Assembly: GCF_016545825.1 (NCBI RefSeq)
Contig: NC_052622.1
Location: forward strand, 43,609,263 to 43,673,262
Length of the DNA: 64,000 bases
Direction of reading: 5' to 3'
Source of the DNA: Eucalyptus grandis
Lineage: Eukaryota > Streptophyta > Magnoliopsida > Myrtales > Myrtaceae
This document shows, in pieces, positions 49,087-61,269 of this stretch (positions within the stretch are counted from its first letter, which is position 1; every line of letters starts with the position of its first letter). The notes under the pieces are model-generated. The model worked only from the letters and a program-made list of their open reading frames with translations, did no database searches and was not told where the DNA came from. The position numbers and the translations under genes were made by a program.

Positions 49087-50995
49087 CCGGAAGGCGCGGG
49101 CCTCTCAATCGCGGCGGTCTCGCGGGAGGAGAGGGCGGCGCATCTGGACCGGCGCGGCCACCTCCGGCGGCCCGGTCGCGCACGACCGGGAGCACGGAGG
49201 CGCGGAATCGAAGCGGCCGAGAAAGAGGAGGAGGAGGCGGCGGCGCCGCGGCGGGGGGGAGGGGAGGAGATTCTCGGAGGAGCGGAGGCGGAATTGACGG
49301 AACAGCGCCGCCGGAGATCGACGGCGGAGGGGAGATCAAGCCTCTGCCGATGACGCTCTGCGGCGGAGAAAGCGCCGCGAGGGAGTGCGGAGGGGGAGAG
49401 TTGGGAGGAGACGGCGAGCGAGTCAAGCGTCGAATGGACTCAGCCGAGTCGAGAGCGAGTTAGAGAGAGAGAGAGAGGGAAGGGAAGGGAGGGAGGAGAT
49501 GGAAACGGCCATGGAGGAGCAGAGGGAGGGAGGGAGGGAGATGATTGTTAATAGGTGCTTATGATTGGTTACTCTCGGTGGCCTATTTTGTTCCTTTTTC
49601 TTCCTCTCTTTTATTTTTTTATTTTTCCTTAATCTTTGATTTTTGCATCGGGGGTTAATCTCTGTCGAACCGGGATTTCTTTCTGCAGAGTCGCCGTTTC
49701 TCGAGACAACTGTCGTTCCCCTCTTCGCGACGCCACAGCAATGATTTCTTTTGGTCCGACATCGTTTTGCGCTAAATCTCCTGATTCGATTTTTAATTCC
49801 ATCGCGTTCCGCATCGTCGTCGTCGTCGTCCCCTTCGTTTCTCCAGACTTTTCTAATGGGATTCTCTCGCCTCCCTGGCCCCAATGGTGCTCCACGGCGT
49901 TCTAAGATCGATCTTGTGCGAATCTGAGGTTCGGGAGAATCTGAGGCTTGAGAGGAATCATAGGATGCACGAGTCGAAATTGCACGTCTAAACTGTAATC
50001 GGAAAAGCCAAAATAAAAATTTATGGCTGATACTCTCATAAAATCTCAAGTTCTATCAAGAATTGCAAGTCTAAATGAATCATCATATGGTGATTCCATT
50101 TGAATTCTTACATCTACTCCTAGAGAAAAGTCTAAAGAAATTGAATGCTTAGTATATGTTCGGATAACACTTATCTAGTTGGATAGATTTCGAAACGCCA
50201 CTTTTCAATCGATGGTTTTGTGATTGCAAAATAGTGTCCGAGATACGCCTGGCCAAAATAAATGCAACATCCACTCCTCCTTTTCAATAACGGGTCTATT
50301 ATTGAGAAGTCTGGTTATTGACTATTTCGGTGGCATTAGGGGAAGAAACTTCAATGATCCTGCTCCTCATCTGGATTTTTTCAGAAGGAAGGAACCTCTC
50401 AATAATGATGGACTTGATATAATAAGGGAATGAACAAACGGATGATGGGTACTCGTCACTGCTACCATTCTTGGACTGCTATCATCATGTCAGGTCCAAA
50501 CACAAAAATGGGAAAAGGACCTTTGCTTGCGCCTCTCGAACTCACATTGATGTTTCTTGTCGTTATGCATGTAATGAGACTTATAGGCATTGGGTCAATT
50601 TTCGCTTCATCCCAAGGATCGACACTGCTGCCACATAACCGAGGCGCATTCAATAAAGTTGCACCCGCAGGGTCCCTGCAACCGTCACTGTTTTTTGTTT
50701 GCATTTGGCCTTACAGAAGAAAAAGCACCTCATCCCGCTTCCCTCGTTTGAACGTGCGTGGGGTTTCTCTAGGTTTCTGTTTCAATCTTCGCGTTACTGG
50801 CGATTTGAAGTTGGTACTAAGTTGGATTTATCGACCCAAAGTAGGCTTGTTCGTGAAGAAAGCACTAGGAAAATCATCGTGTGTAAGCAACAATCTATAG
50901 GAAACTTTCACCACACATTAACATGGGGGGGCAGACTTGATGCCATACTTATATACAGATGGCGTGTGCACTTCAATCGACTTGCTCGCCGCTCG
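49087..50995. other. Upstream region of the LRR gene and intergenic DNA
   Basis: 49087-49500 is very GC-rich (CGG/GCC runs) with GA repeats to about 49545, fitting the leader and promoter of the minus-strand LRR gene. A purine/pyrimidine run CGTCGTCGTCGTC lies near 49820. 50190-50930 contains moderately long open frames with no recognised family. Confidence 0.4.
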
Positions 50996-53709
50996 CTACG
51001 CGCGTCTCTTCTCTTCCTCCACTTGCTCCAGCAAAGCTTCGAGCTCAGCTTCCGTCAAGCTCTCTATGCGCTTCTGTAGAACCAAAACAAGCCCAATTGA
51101 GCGTTACGAAGGAAGTAGACAGACCCAAGAGACTACATAAAGAATAAGAAATATAAAGAAGAAGCTTCAATATGCAGGCGAAATGTCCACTGCTCCTGAA
51201 AGGACATCTAGCAGTTAAATTACCACTATGCATTAACACGAGATAAACTGGTTTCAAGCAGAACAGTATAATCAACAACTAATTCCTAGAAAAGAGACCC
51301 CGCTAATTTTATGTACAAAAATTACTGTCAATTTATTCCCTTAAAACTGTAGAGAGAGAGAGAGAGAGAGAGAGATCAGTCGACACAAGAAAATCCCAAA
51401 GCAAAATTTCTCCAATTCACCAAGACTGACCTTGTCTTTCAACAAAGCAGCACTGTTTCCATGAACCCACAAGAGAACAATTCAAAGAAAGATTTCGCCA
51501 CAAACAAGAATAGTATACTCTACAAACAGCAGAACAAGTTCTTTTCCACCTTAAGGCGAGAATGTATGCTACCATTTCTCTTGTAACATGCAATTCTCGG
51601 CTGAACAGATGTAGTCCTTGAGGAAGAAAAGATCAAACTTCTGAATTCCACAGAAAAGGAAAGCAAAACCTCCAGTTGACAGTTGAGTGAACATCAATAC
51701 AGTGCAAGGAAGCTCTCACACAAGATAACTAACAACAACCCCATGCCACTAGATAGCATCCTTGTACTAGCAAATTCAGAATCAATTGCATAACAGCTCC
51801 CTTGGTCCAAAATATTTGCTTCTACAAGAAGTAAATGGTCATAGTCAAAATAGCGTTAGATCCTTTACCTCCATGACCTTGTTTTCATAGTCACGTAGTT
51901 GCTGAGCATATGTCATTTCCTTGTTTGAAACCCTAAATATATAAGTAGATATCCATCCAACAGTTAATCCCAACACCAGCACTAGCTGGACAACGTTCCC
52001 TGCTTGTAGAGGATCAACTCCAGCAAGCTGCATAAGACACCATACACCAACCATCAGATGGTGACTTCCCATCTTAGTGATGTTCTCTGACCAAATAAAA
52101 AGCTATAGCAACCGAAGGGAAAGAACAAAGAACTATACATACTATTGCAGAATGCTCAGTAAGACCATTCAGATTCATCTCACACCGAAGCATGCAATGA
52201 CTCGAACAAGAATGCATAAATCAAAAAGGTAAGCTGTCATCCTTAGAAAAACCTTCAATCAAATATGAAAATCCATTGGGGAAACTGTTTGTCTTAGTGT
52301 CTATGTGCATACACATCAAAGCTGGACAACAGAAGAGTAGCCAAAATTTCAAGGAAAGAGAAAATTGAGAGCCACGAACTACCTCCAATCCACTTTTTAA
52401 GCCAACGCCAAGAACGGTGACTCCAAGTCCAATCAATAGAACATCCTTCCTGGAGTATCCAAAAGGAGCCTGCACATGGATTAACGGAACACACAGCCAT
52501 TAAAAGATATAATGATGAAAACAGCAACAATAACAACAAACCAAGCCTTATCCGAACAATTTCCAAAATATAGTTTTGAACAATTAAAGCATATGTCACA
52601 TAAGCTTGAGAAGCTTGTAGTGAGTCACCTGCAGTTCTAAGTAACGTGAGATTGAGTAATATAAGACCCATCACTAAACCCACACAGTCGTTCCATTAGG
52701 TAACCCCTACCCAACTACCTGGGGGGAAAGGAAAAAAAGAAACCCAACTTTCATCACCATCTGACAGTAAAGGAAATATAGCGCATCAAGGAATTTAATC
52801 TGGCAGCTGGCGAGTGAAAGTGAGACATTCTAAGAACAAAGAGACACTCATCACGATTCATACCTTGCCCTGATCAGAGGAACCCTCACTAACATTGCTA
52901 GAGTCTGAGGAACCACCACTTCTGGGACTTGTAAATCTCGTCCTCTTAGGCATCATCCTGTCCAATCTACTTCTGGAGGGAAAAGAATGTCTCTCCATGT
53001 AAAAGCTTCTTACAGAAGCCCTTCCTGTCAAAGAAGAAGCATAATCAGACCCTCACTCTCTTCTGCTCTTTTGATTTTTTTTTTTTTTTTAAACAAGTAA
53101 GTGAATACAAGAGAGGACAAAGGTTTAAGTGGGCTTAATGGCGGAAGCCTACTCGAGCACACAAGATCGGCCGAGTGCTTACAGACGCTCGGTCTCTTAC
53201 TCTGGCCGAAAGAGTGAGTCATGGAGACAGACCCAGAGTTTACATGTACTCAGAAGGTTCCTCGCTAACTACAACACAGAGGGATAAGCAACGAGAACAG
53301 CCCGGGAAATGACTGAAAACCACTAGACGCAAAGTAAAGAATATCTTCCAACTGAAAATCCTCTCATCTAGCCAGCCACGAACACACTCCGCCATAGAAA
53401 TCACGTCTCCAGAACCTCTAGCTCCAAAGAAGCTCAACGTCACGCAACGAGAATTCGCAACGGCAAGCGAACGGCTGACAGGAACCCATACAAACGAAAC
53501 TGCATCCGTCATAGCTTCACGGAGCGTAACCCAGCAACTCCAGAATAAGCGGAGCACTGACTAAATTCACCCACCTCCGAATAGATCGTTGGGTGCTCTC
53601 GCATCACGACGCAGCGACGGGGAGCCGAGGCGTCCGCCGGCGAGACCGGTCCGTCCCTGGACAGAACTGCGGCGGTCCAGCTTCCGCGCAGAGGAAGAAG
53701 AAGAGCCAT
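50996..53709 (-). CDS. DUF3007 family membrane protein, probably chloroplast
   Basis: Five exons on the minus strand (53709-53571, 53024-52864, 52469-52383, 52027-51869, 51073-50996) join in phase to encode 207 residues. The first 100 residues are Arg/Ser-rich with few acidic residues at the start, consistent with a chloroplast transit peptide and a low-complexity linker (SPRSGGSSDSSNVSEGSS). The conserved part begins at APFGYSRKDVLLIG (101) and has two predicted membrane helices, about 108-128 and 141-161, separated by LAGVDPLQAGN. The C-terminus (about 165-207) is charged and helical (YAQQLRDYENKVMEKR, EAELEALLEQVEEEK), likely a coiled coil. The family occurs in cyanobacteria and plants, which suggests a thylakoid or envelope location; its activity is unknown. 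The first exon's donor was chosen to keep phase and is the least certain boundary. Confidence 0.82.
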
Positions 53710-53996
53710 CGCTTCGGATCCTCCGTCGACGCCGCACCCGATCGAATGGAAGCTCGTGAAGCCGAATTGAAGAGACGGAGAGAGTCGGTCTCCCGCACTC
53801 CGCGAACCGAAAGACCGCTCGACTGACGCAATTGGCGAACGATAAGAAGCACGTGCATCGCACGCGTGAAGATCTTTTTTGCTCGATTTAAGGCCCCTCC
53901 TTTTGCCACGTCACCGAGATTAGGGGAATGCGCGCGCGAAACACTGAAAAAAATCTTCCTCCGGAAAATTTTGACATGACGCGTTACGCCAGTTAA
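53710..53996. other. 5' flank of the DUF3007 gene
   Basis: GC-rich leader and promoter sequence; no TATA box could be placed with confidence. Confidence 0.35.
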
Positions 53997-54711
53997 AGGA
54001 GTATTTGGTAATCATTTTATTCTTAAAAATAATTTTTAATTAAAAATGGTTTTTTATTTTATTTCCGAAAATAATTTCTAAACACTTTAAATTCGAAATT
54101 TTATTTTCAAAATAAAATTGTGTTTGATATCATTTCAAAATTTTTAATTCAAATAGTTTTTTTTTAAATTAATATTTTTTCTTTTTACTTTTTTTTTATT
54201 TTAAGTTGGATAATCATTGACCTCAGATGATGACCAGATGAGAGTTGATGACCTCACTGAAGTGCCACTAGCCCTAGATGAGACTTCCCTTCATCAACTA
54301 AGCCAAATTAGCAATTGGGGCGAGCCTCACTAGTAGCTAGGGAGACCCGTGCAAGGCCCACGTAACTACCTGGGAGCTCGCCCAACCTCCACCCAACCAA
54401 TAGTCGGCAACTAATGGCTATGGATGGCAATGTGATTGGCAGTCTAATAGTGGTTGACAATAGTGGCAGTGGACGAAGAAGAGAAGAACAAGGAAAAAAG
54501 AGAAAAAATAAGTTGGCCTAATTCTAAAATTGTTTCAAGAAATAAATGGTCAGTTTTTTTTTTTTTTTCTTGATTTTATTCCAAATTCATTATCAGGAAA
54601 AAATTTATTCCCAGAAATAGAAAATCTACCAGACAAATTTATGTTTCAAATTTATTCCTGAATACAAATGAACATAATTAAACACTATTTGGCAAGTTGC
54701 TAAACGCAGCC
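53997..54711. mobile_element. Tourist-like MITE flanked by TAA
   Basis: The left end reads AGGAGTATTTGGTAATC. The reverse complement of the right end reads GGCTGCGTTTAGCAACTTGC. TAA flanks both ends (53994-53996, 54712-54714). AT-rich arms with TTCCGAAAATAA-type words enclose a GC-richer core (about 54215-54490), as in the element at 21357-22013. Non-coding. Confidence 0.65.
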
Positions 54712-55332
54712 TAAGATTCTTAAAACAATTTTTCATGCGACGCGATCATCCCAAATCTTGGTCTCTTATCGTAGTCTCACCAATTCGTAACAATGCCTCA
54801 ACAACATTTTAAATTAGACTTCCGAATCCATTATGACCGTTAAAAAATCCTAATATAGGTGCATGCATGATTAACGTCGCGTTGAATCTTCAACATCATT
54901 AAAAACAAATCTGCGACAAAATGTCTTCTCGGATGATTAAAATAAGTTTAAAGATATCAGTGAGACAAAGACGTCTACAGTAATACATTCGATGAAAAAA
55001 AGGTTCAGAATCTATTGCGAAAATTGTTTTTTTAATAAATTTCACGACAAACTTGATCTTTGGGTAACGAAAATTTGAATTCCAGAGAAAGTCCACGGAG
55101 TAAGATTTGGTAGTCGAGAGTAGTTCAAGAGCAAAAGACAGCCTTGCTCTCTTCGTAGGAGCAGAACTTTTACGATGACAAGAATCCACCTGGTTTAGAT
55201 GATACATTTACCAAATTTCATTATACAAAAGACACGCACAAAAGCACATAATGCACGTGAAACTTCAATTTGTATGGCTTCCTTCTCATGTCATGTATAG
55301 TAAGGATTCGTTTCCCTAGGCTCGTAGAATTA
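54712..55332. other. Intergenic stretch, no gene recognised
   Basis: No supported reading frame or RNA gene. Confidence 0.4.
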
Positions 55333-55510
55333 GGCTGCGCATGGTAAAATTCTGAAATAGATATTGATTTTCGACCAGAAATCAATTTTTCAATTTCTAT
55401 TCTAGGACAAGTTTCTAAGCAAAGAAACCTGTTTGATAACGACTCAAAATTTCTATTTCTGAAATAGAAATCCGTTTGATAACAAAAAAAAAATTCTATT
55501 TCTATGAATC
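55333..55510. mobile_element. Fragment of a Tourist-like element
   Basis: It starts GGCTGCGCATGGTAAAATTC after a TTA trinucleotide and contains two CTGTTTGATAAC / CCGTTTGATAAC motifs and repeated TTTCTATTTCTGAAATAGAAA-like words. The far end could not be found, so it is probably truncated. Confidence 0.4.
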
Positions 55511-55588
55511 ATGCTGTCCCCATCCTTTTACCTCACTCTTCTTGATGCTTGTGATGGTAATTTCTATTTATCGATGGGCGATGTCCCG

Positions 55589-56837
55589 TATATAAAAACC
55601 TCACGCCATGGATGTTCACAAGCGGAAACTCTGCAAGCGCTGCTCGGCTCAAGAAATAGTTGACCGACAAAGCTCGAGCTTGTTAGCTTCATCGTAGCCC
55701 CCGACCATGGTTTCCCCTGCTTCTTTTCCTATCAAAAGAAACTGCTGCGTTGCCTTTCTTGTCTTTAAACAGATGAACTGCTACTTTCTCCAACCGTTGC
55801 CGGATCCATTCAACTTTCCCCATGAACGCATGGTCGTTGTTGAAAGCATTCTCCCTCACCTTTCAGCAGGGATCACGGTACCATTACGGAGCCTACTTTC
55901 CTAGAATGGCAATGTCTGAACAGTAGTTCGCCATGGTAACTTTGAGGGCCACCTTGCTTCTCTAACGTGCATATAACAGAGCAGCCATCTGGTTTTTAGC
56001 AACTTAAGTTTTATTGGCAGAGGCGGTAGCTCCACTCTCTCCCAAGTCTTTCCCGCAACAATTGCTCTTTTGTACTCAGCTGAGCTTATCTGGGTTTCCT
56101 GCAATTACTAGGAGAGGGACTCCTGCATCCCAATGCACATGACCAGTTTCTTCTGGGCCAAAGAAAGTCTTTCCTGACCAACACAAAATGTGAACTATGT
56201 CAACTCAACACCCACATCAAAAAACACAGAGAAAATTGTTCAGCAGGGAATGATCAAACTGTATTCAGTAATAATTCCTCCCTTTTAACAAACAAGATTT
56301 GTTTTACCTGAAAAGGTGACTCAACATATTCTTCTATTACTTGTAAGGGCATGTTCTAAGAGCACAATTGATAACAAGACATTCCAAGACTGAGCTTCTA
56401 GTATGCTCCAGAGTAGATTTTGCAAATTTCACTGGGCCGACCAACACCCACTATGAGACTACGTAAAAGCAGTTGCCAAGAAATGTTTGCATAATGCCAG
56501 ACTTAATTAGGGTAAAGCAATCAGTTGCAGGCAAACTTGGTGATAGAGTAACCACAGCTTAATACAATCATAAATGAATGCCAAATCCAGTTCAGCTTAC
56601 CATCCAAAGGAGTGAGACCATAGGCACTCCACTTTCAGCTCCAGCTAAATCAGCATAGAAAATCATCAAGAATTTAATTTATAGCTCTTAAAATACATAG
56701 ATTCCTGAAAAATTCTTGTTGGATAGTAATGGAGTTGAGAAGGCGACTGAATTGTAGTCACCAGGCTTCTGTATGGTTCTGTCCAAAACACACGGCCTCG
56801 TGGTTCTATTTGCACATTGCAGAAACGATTCCTTTTG
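55589..56837. other. Possible decayed acyltransferase 5' end, then intergenic DNA
   Basis: A TATATAAAAA box at 55589 precedes a short plus-strand frame (55707-55904). Its end, VESILPHL followed by a stop-interrupted PLRSLLS...NGNV, faintly recalls the SILPxLxxSLxLTLxxFLPLAGN segment of BAHD acyltransferases. The evidence is weak. The rest up to 56837 is the 3' flank of the PPR gene. Confidence 0.2.
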
Positions 56838-58556
56838 TCAACAGATATCAATGTTAACAGATTCCTTCGGCCCTGGGAGAAATTGAGCGAGTTCATTGCT
56901 GATGCCTGAAAGAGACAGCTTCAAACCTTTCGATTCCATCTCATTATAGATCTGAAGACACTTTCCTCTGTCACCTCTCTCGAGATAGCTTGTAATCAGC
57001 ACCTTATAGAGGTTCGCATTTTCGGGTAGCGAAGGAGAATCCATATGCCTTAGATACTTCTCAGCCTCACTTAATTTTCCACATCGGCAGAGGCTACTAA
57101 CCAAAGATGTGAAAAACATTGATCCACAGGGCAATCCTCTGTGCTTCATCTCATAATAGAGCTTGAGAACTTCATCACCATGGCCTTCTCTCGCATAGCC
57201 AGAAATTAATAGGGAGTACGTGGCTTCATCTGGTGAGAACCCATTATCCAACAGAAGGGTGAGCATCTCATCAGCCTGCTTCACATTACCCATTTCACAC
57301 AGCTTTGCCACCATCTCATTGAAAGCAAAACACTTAGGAGATAGTCCCGTATCCAGCATTTTCTTACAGCAGCTCAAGCTCTCATCAACTCTCCCGGACT
57401 TGGCCAACCCCTCAATGAGAAGATCGTAAGTCTCAGCAAATGGTTTGAGACCTTTGTTTCCCATATCTTCCATCAGGTTCTTTGCTTCTTCAACCCTTCC
57501 AGTCCTGCAGTATGCTCCTATAAATTTAGTATGCACAAACGAGTTTTCATTGAAACCTCTCTTGAGCATTTCTTCATGAACCTTCCATGCAGAATCTAAA
57601 TCCCCAACCATAACCTTGGAGTAAATAATCATTGAATAGGCAATAGTATCGAAAACCATGTTCTTCTGCAACATCCTCTTCAGCAACACCATCGCATCGT
57701 CAATTCTACCTTCCTCGAGAATCCTATGGAGTAAGCTGGCATTAACAATAACCGAAGGAGCGCATCTCTTCCCATGGATCCTGTCCAACATGTCCACGAA
57801 CATCTGCAGTTTCCCTTCCTTACACAACGAATCGATCATGATTCTGGTGGTCGCCTCGCTCGGATAAGTTCTCCTCTTCATCATATGCTCATAGATCCTC
57901 CAAACGAGAGGATTCCGATCAGATTTCTGGATCACATTGATCAAAGTATTGAAAGTCGCGAGGCTCAAGGAGAACCCGCGTTCCTCCAAGTAGCAGCAAA
58001 CGTCGAACCCGACCTCGAACATCCTCAGCTTGGCGTAACCCTGCACGAGCAAATCGAACACCAGAGGGTTCCCAAAAGCGATCTTATAGCAATCGAGCAG
58101 CGAATCCGCGACGGAGAGCTTCGAAGACTCCCCGGCCCTTCTCTTGAGAACCGATTCGATCAGCGCCTTCGCGTCCCTGACCAGCTGGCCCCGGACCAAG
58201 ATGTTGATCGCGACGCAATACGACCGGATCCCGTGCTCGAATCTCCGCTCCTTGGCCGACCAGTGGAAGAACCCCAGGGCGCACCTCGCGTCGGCCGGCT
58301 CCTTCAGTTCCAGCAGCACCCGCTCGACGAGGGCATCGTCCAGCGCGAGATGCTCGAACTTCCGGTTCAGAGCGTCCCAGCTCCAGCCCCGCCGGAGCGA
58401 ATTCGACAGCGCGACCACGACCGCGTCGGCGTTGTTCGCCGCCGCTTCTGCATTCGCGTGCGCCCGCCGAGGCGCGTCCCGCGGCAGGCGAATGGAGAGG
58501 TGGCTGGGGGGTTTGCGAAATGCCGGGAAGCGCGACGAGACGAGCCTTCGCAGCAT
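56838..58556 (-). CDS. P-class pentatricopeptide repeat protein, At1g66345-like, mitochondrial
   Basis: A single uninterrupted frame encodes 572 residues. The first 35 residues are Arg/Ser-rich (MLRRLVSSRFPAFRK), a typical mitochondrial presequence. About twelve 35-residue P-type PPR motifs run from about residue 115 to 560, for example ETYDLLIEGLAKSGRVDESL, ATYSLLISGYAREGHGDEVL and VIVNASLLHRILEEGRIDDA. No E, DYW or SMR domain follows, so it is a pure P protein that would bind organellar RNA for stabilisation, splicing or processing. The phrases FDLLVQGYAKLR, LVWRIYEHMMKR and MIDSLCKEGKL agree with what I remember of Arabidopsis At1g66345, the likely orthologue group. Lack of introns is usual. 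The ATG used is the first one in frame that provides the presequence. Confidence 0.9.
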   Translation of the reverse strand: MLRRLVSSRFPAFRKPPSHLSIRLPRDAPRRAHANAEAAANNADAVVVALSNSLRRGWSWDALNRKFEHLALDDALVERVLLELKEPADARCALGFFHWSAKERRFEHGIRSYCVAINILVRGQLVRDAKALIESVLKRRAGESSKLSVADSLLDCYKIAFGNPLVFDLLVQGYAKLRMFEVGFDVCCYLEERGFSLSLATFNTLINVIQKSDRNPLVWRIYEHMMKRRTYPSEATTRIMIDSLCKEGKLQMFVDMLDRIHGKRCAPSVIVNASLLHRILEEGRIDDAMVLLKRMLQKNMVFDTIAYSMIIYSKVMVGDLDSAWKVHEEMLKRGFNENSFVHTKFIGAYCRTGRVEEAKNLMEDMGNKGLKPFAETYDLLIEGLAKSGRVDESLSCCKKMLDTGLSPKCFAFNEMVAKLCEMGNVKQADEMLTLLLDNGFSPDEATYSLLISGYAREGHGDEVLKLYYEMKHRGLPCGSMFFTSLVSSLCRCGKLSEAEKYLRHMDSPSLPENANLYKVLITSYLERGDRGKCLQIYNEMESKGLKLSLSGISNELAQFLPGPKESVNIDIC

Positions 58557-60524
58557 GGCCGCGAGCCGAATTCGAGAGCTCCGGGCGGGAGGGACGCTCG
58601 GACGATCTCCGGAATCCGCGATTTATTACCTTCCGACAGCATCGCACGCCATGTCGAATTGCGACGATGAAAGTTCCGCGAAAGGGTCTGCAGAAGTGAA
58701 TGCGAAGTATCTGTTTAGGATTTGCTCAGATGAAAAGCGCGTGTGTTGTTTAATCCTAGCGCAATTATTTTCCTGTTCAATCTCATTTTTTCTACCCTTT
58801 TTTATTAACTCAGTGTTATCTCTTAATTCATGAAAATTATTTGACCAAAGAAAAAAACTGGTGAAAATTAGTTCACTGTGATCAAAGCCACGCGTGTAAT
58901 GTGATTTTTGCTTAAGTGCGCTATTTACTCATTAACGATCGGATCTTATTAGTGATACGGAGTCATATCATAATTATAAAAATAGAAACATGATGCCGCC
59001 ATGAAACTTGATAACGACATCGTCCTAACTCTACTCTCTCTCTCTCTGGTCAATCTTTGGTGAGCTATTGGTGATATGGTGGTTGGGCTTGACATGAGTT
59101 GCATCTAGTCTAGCAAAGTGTGGGTTTCTAGGCGACGATGATAGTCCGGATGCCAAATTGAATGGTGGTGATGAAAGTCGAGTCGAGTCTAATTGGACTG
59201 GCAATAATCATCCTGGATCGACCGACAATTACAAAGTGCTCCCTGCTATTTTCACATGGGCTCAAATGGCTCGAAACTATCAACACATGTAAATTACCCA
59301 ATGACATTGACTAGGAATTGGCACAAGAAGATTATTGGCGAGCTCTTTTCCCTCGCACAAGGCATAAGACTAACTTTGGGAGCTGTACAATGCACCGAGT
59401 TCTATCCTCTCGATGCTTTTGTGGGCTGGACAATAGGGGGACCAACTGAATACGCACATGAAACTGTGTCTAGAAGAGGCTCTTTTCGAAGAACGATCTG
59501 TTTATGTAAACAAAGCACCTGAGATTTTCAAGACCACGGGAGACCCCATCTACTCAAGGGTACCCATCAAAAGTTTTTCTTTTTTAATCGAAATTTAAGG
59601 CCCATCTGTTTAAAGGGAATTGTTTTTTATTATTTGATTTTTTTTTATGTCTAGACAATAGAAAACTAATTGATCTAAGGAAAATAAAAATTAACCATTT
59701 TCCTCAAGAATGATTTTCATGAAATTTTCAATAAAACAAACATACCATTAGTGTCTTCACCGTCATTTGATATCTCACTTTTTCCTTCACTTTTGAATGT
59801 TAATAACTCTTAATGGTATATTTTGGAAATTGATCATGTAGAAAGAAACTTTGTTATAAATCCTACGAGGTTAAACAATGAGAATTGGGATCATACTCTA
59901 GAAAACCATTTATAATTGTGTCGTCAAATGTGATGATTTGTATATTGGATAATATGTGTTTTAAAACCACTTCTAATCAAGTGAGACGGCTTTCTAAAAA
60001 CTATTACACTAACTACAACATTCATTTAGTAAAGTGGTCATGAGACTACAAAATTCTATTTCAAACTACAATTGCTACGAGAAAAGTGATAGCAGACATG
60101 CTCAATGTCAATCGGGTTGTTGTAATTTAATCGATCTCGTGATGTATGAAACTATTAAGTTATCAGTAGACTTATATATTTAACATACCACCGCCCGAAT
60201 TTCTAGAAAGTAGAGAAAGGATAATTTAAGCAATTCGCAAATCAAAGAAGTGAACTGACATGAGTCGTGGACGAACTTCGAGGAACATTTTTGTGAAGAA
60301 CTCAAAGCCCAATTTAGCTTGTACAGGTCTCAATAATTTTATGAAGTTTGGACCAAAATAGGGCACAAAACCAGATTGCAACAGGTTTAGGAAATGACAT
60401 TTTGGATGCCTAATCAAACTCAAAAAATCATGAAAAAAATTCCATGTTATAGTTTAAAATGTGGTCTAAAACTTTTAAGAAGAATACTAGCTCAAATTAC
60501 TTAGAGTTAATACTTTGAAAAATC
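58557..60524. other. Intergenic stretch, no gene recognised
   Basis: CT microsatellite at about 59032-59048. An 88-codon plus-strand frame at 59256-59522 has no recognised family. Confidence 0.4.
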
Positions 60525-61110
60525 TCAAATTAGTACACATGTGACAAATTTACCAAAACTAATTTTTTTATCACCAAAAACCCCCCAAACTAATACACAT
60601 TTGACAAATTTACCCAAAATTAGTATATTCGTGATAAATTTACCATTTATTAATTTTCATTAAAGTTGATCACTTTGAACGCTGGAATTGCATTATTAGA
60701 TACTGGATTAGAATACTAACATGCTTGTATTGGTACTGTCCAAACCACTTTGAATGTTGAAACAGTCTTTGTGATTCTGTATCTAAACAAATTGAATAAC
60801 ACGTAATAGTTGGCCGATGAACTAGTTTAGGATTTTATTCTTCGTTTGTCTCGGTTATACAATTTTTGTATTTTTTATGGTATTAATCAGATTTAATGGA
60901 TGGTATATTTATTACAAATGTACCAGTTTATGATTTTTGGCTATCATATAAATTAGTTAGGGATAAATTTGTCACAAATGTACCGATTTATGATTTTTTA
61001 TAATCAGTCGAGGTAAATTTGCTATAAATATATGAGTTTGAGATTTTTCATAGTTAAAAAAATTAATTCGAGGTAAATTTGTCGGTACTAACTTAGGATT
61101 TTTTAGGATA
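60525..61110. mobile_element. Foldback element with internally repeated arms
   Basis: The left arm repeats the theme ACACATGTGACAAATTTACC (copies near 60532, 60592 and a diverged one near 60632). The right arm carries the reverse complement theme AAATTTGTCACAAATGTACC (near 60905, 60965, 61011 and 61073). Outer words AAAAATCTCAAATTAGTAC on the left pair with the reverse complement of the last 40 bases on the right. The arms could fold into a long imperfect hairpin. Nothing is encoded. Confidence 0.6.
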
Positions 61111-61269
61111 TTAATCTAATTATTTATTCTCCATCTCATACGGTGCTCCTTGGGATATCTCACTAACTCGAGTGGGGAGCCGAGAGTCTCCAATCGAAGA
61201 ACGAACCCTAAATTGGGCATTGGACGCGAACCGCGGTGCCAAAAGCGGGAGCCGCACGGGTCCAATCCA

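Noticed and set aside
48711..49426. 94- to 173-codon frames around the first exon of the LRR gene
   Set aside because: They are alternative frames of a GC-rich exon and leader, rich in Pro or Arg, without conserved motifs.
50190..50480. Plus-strand frame with DYFGGIRGRNFNDPAPHLDFF
   Set aside because: The composition looks protein-like but I could not place it in any family, and no splice partners were found; not called as a gene.
57774..58833. 298- and 229-codon plus-strand frames opposite the PPR gene
   Set aside because: They mirror the minus-strand PPR coding sequence, whose motif structure is unmistakable.
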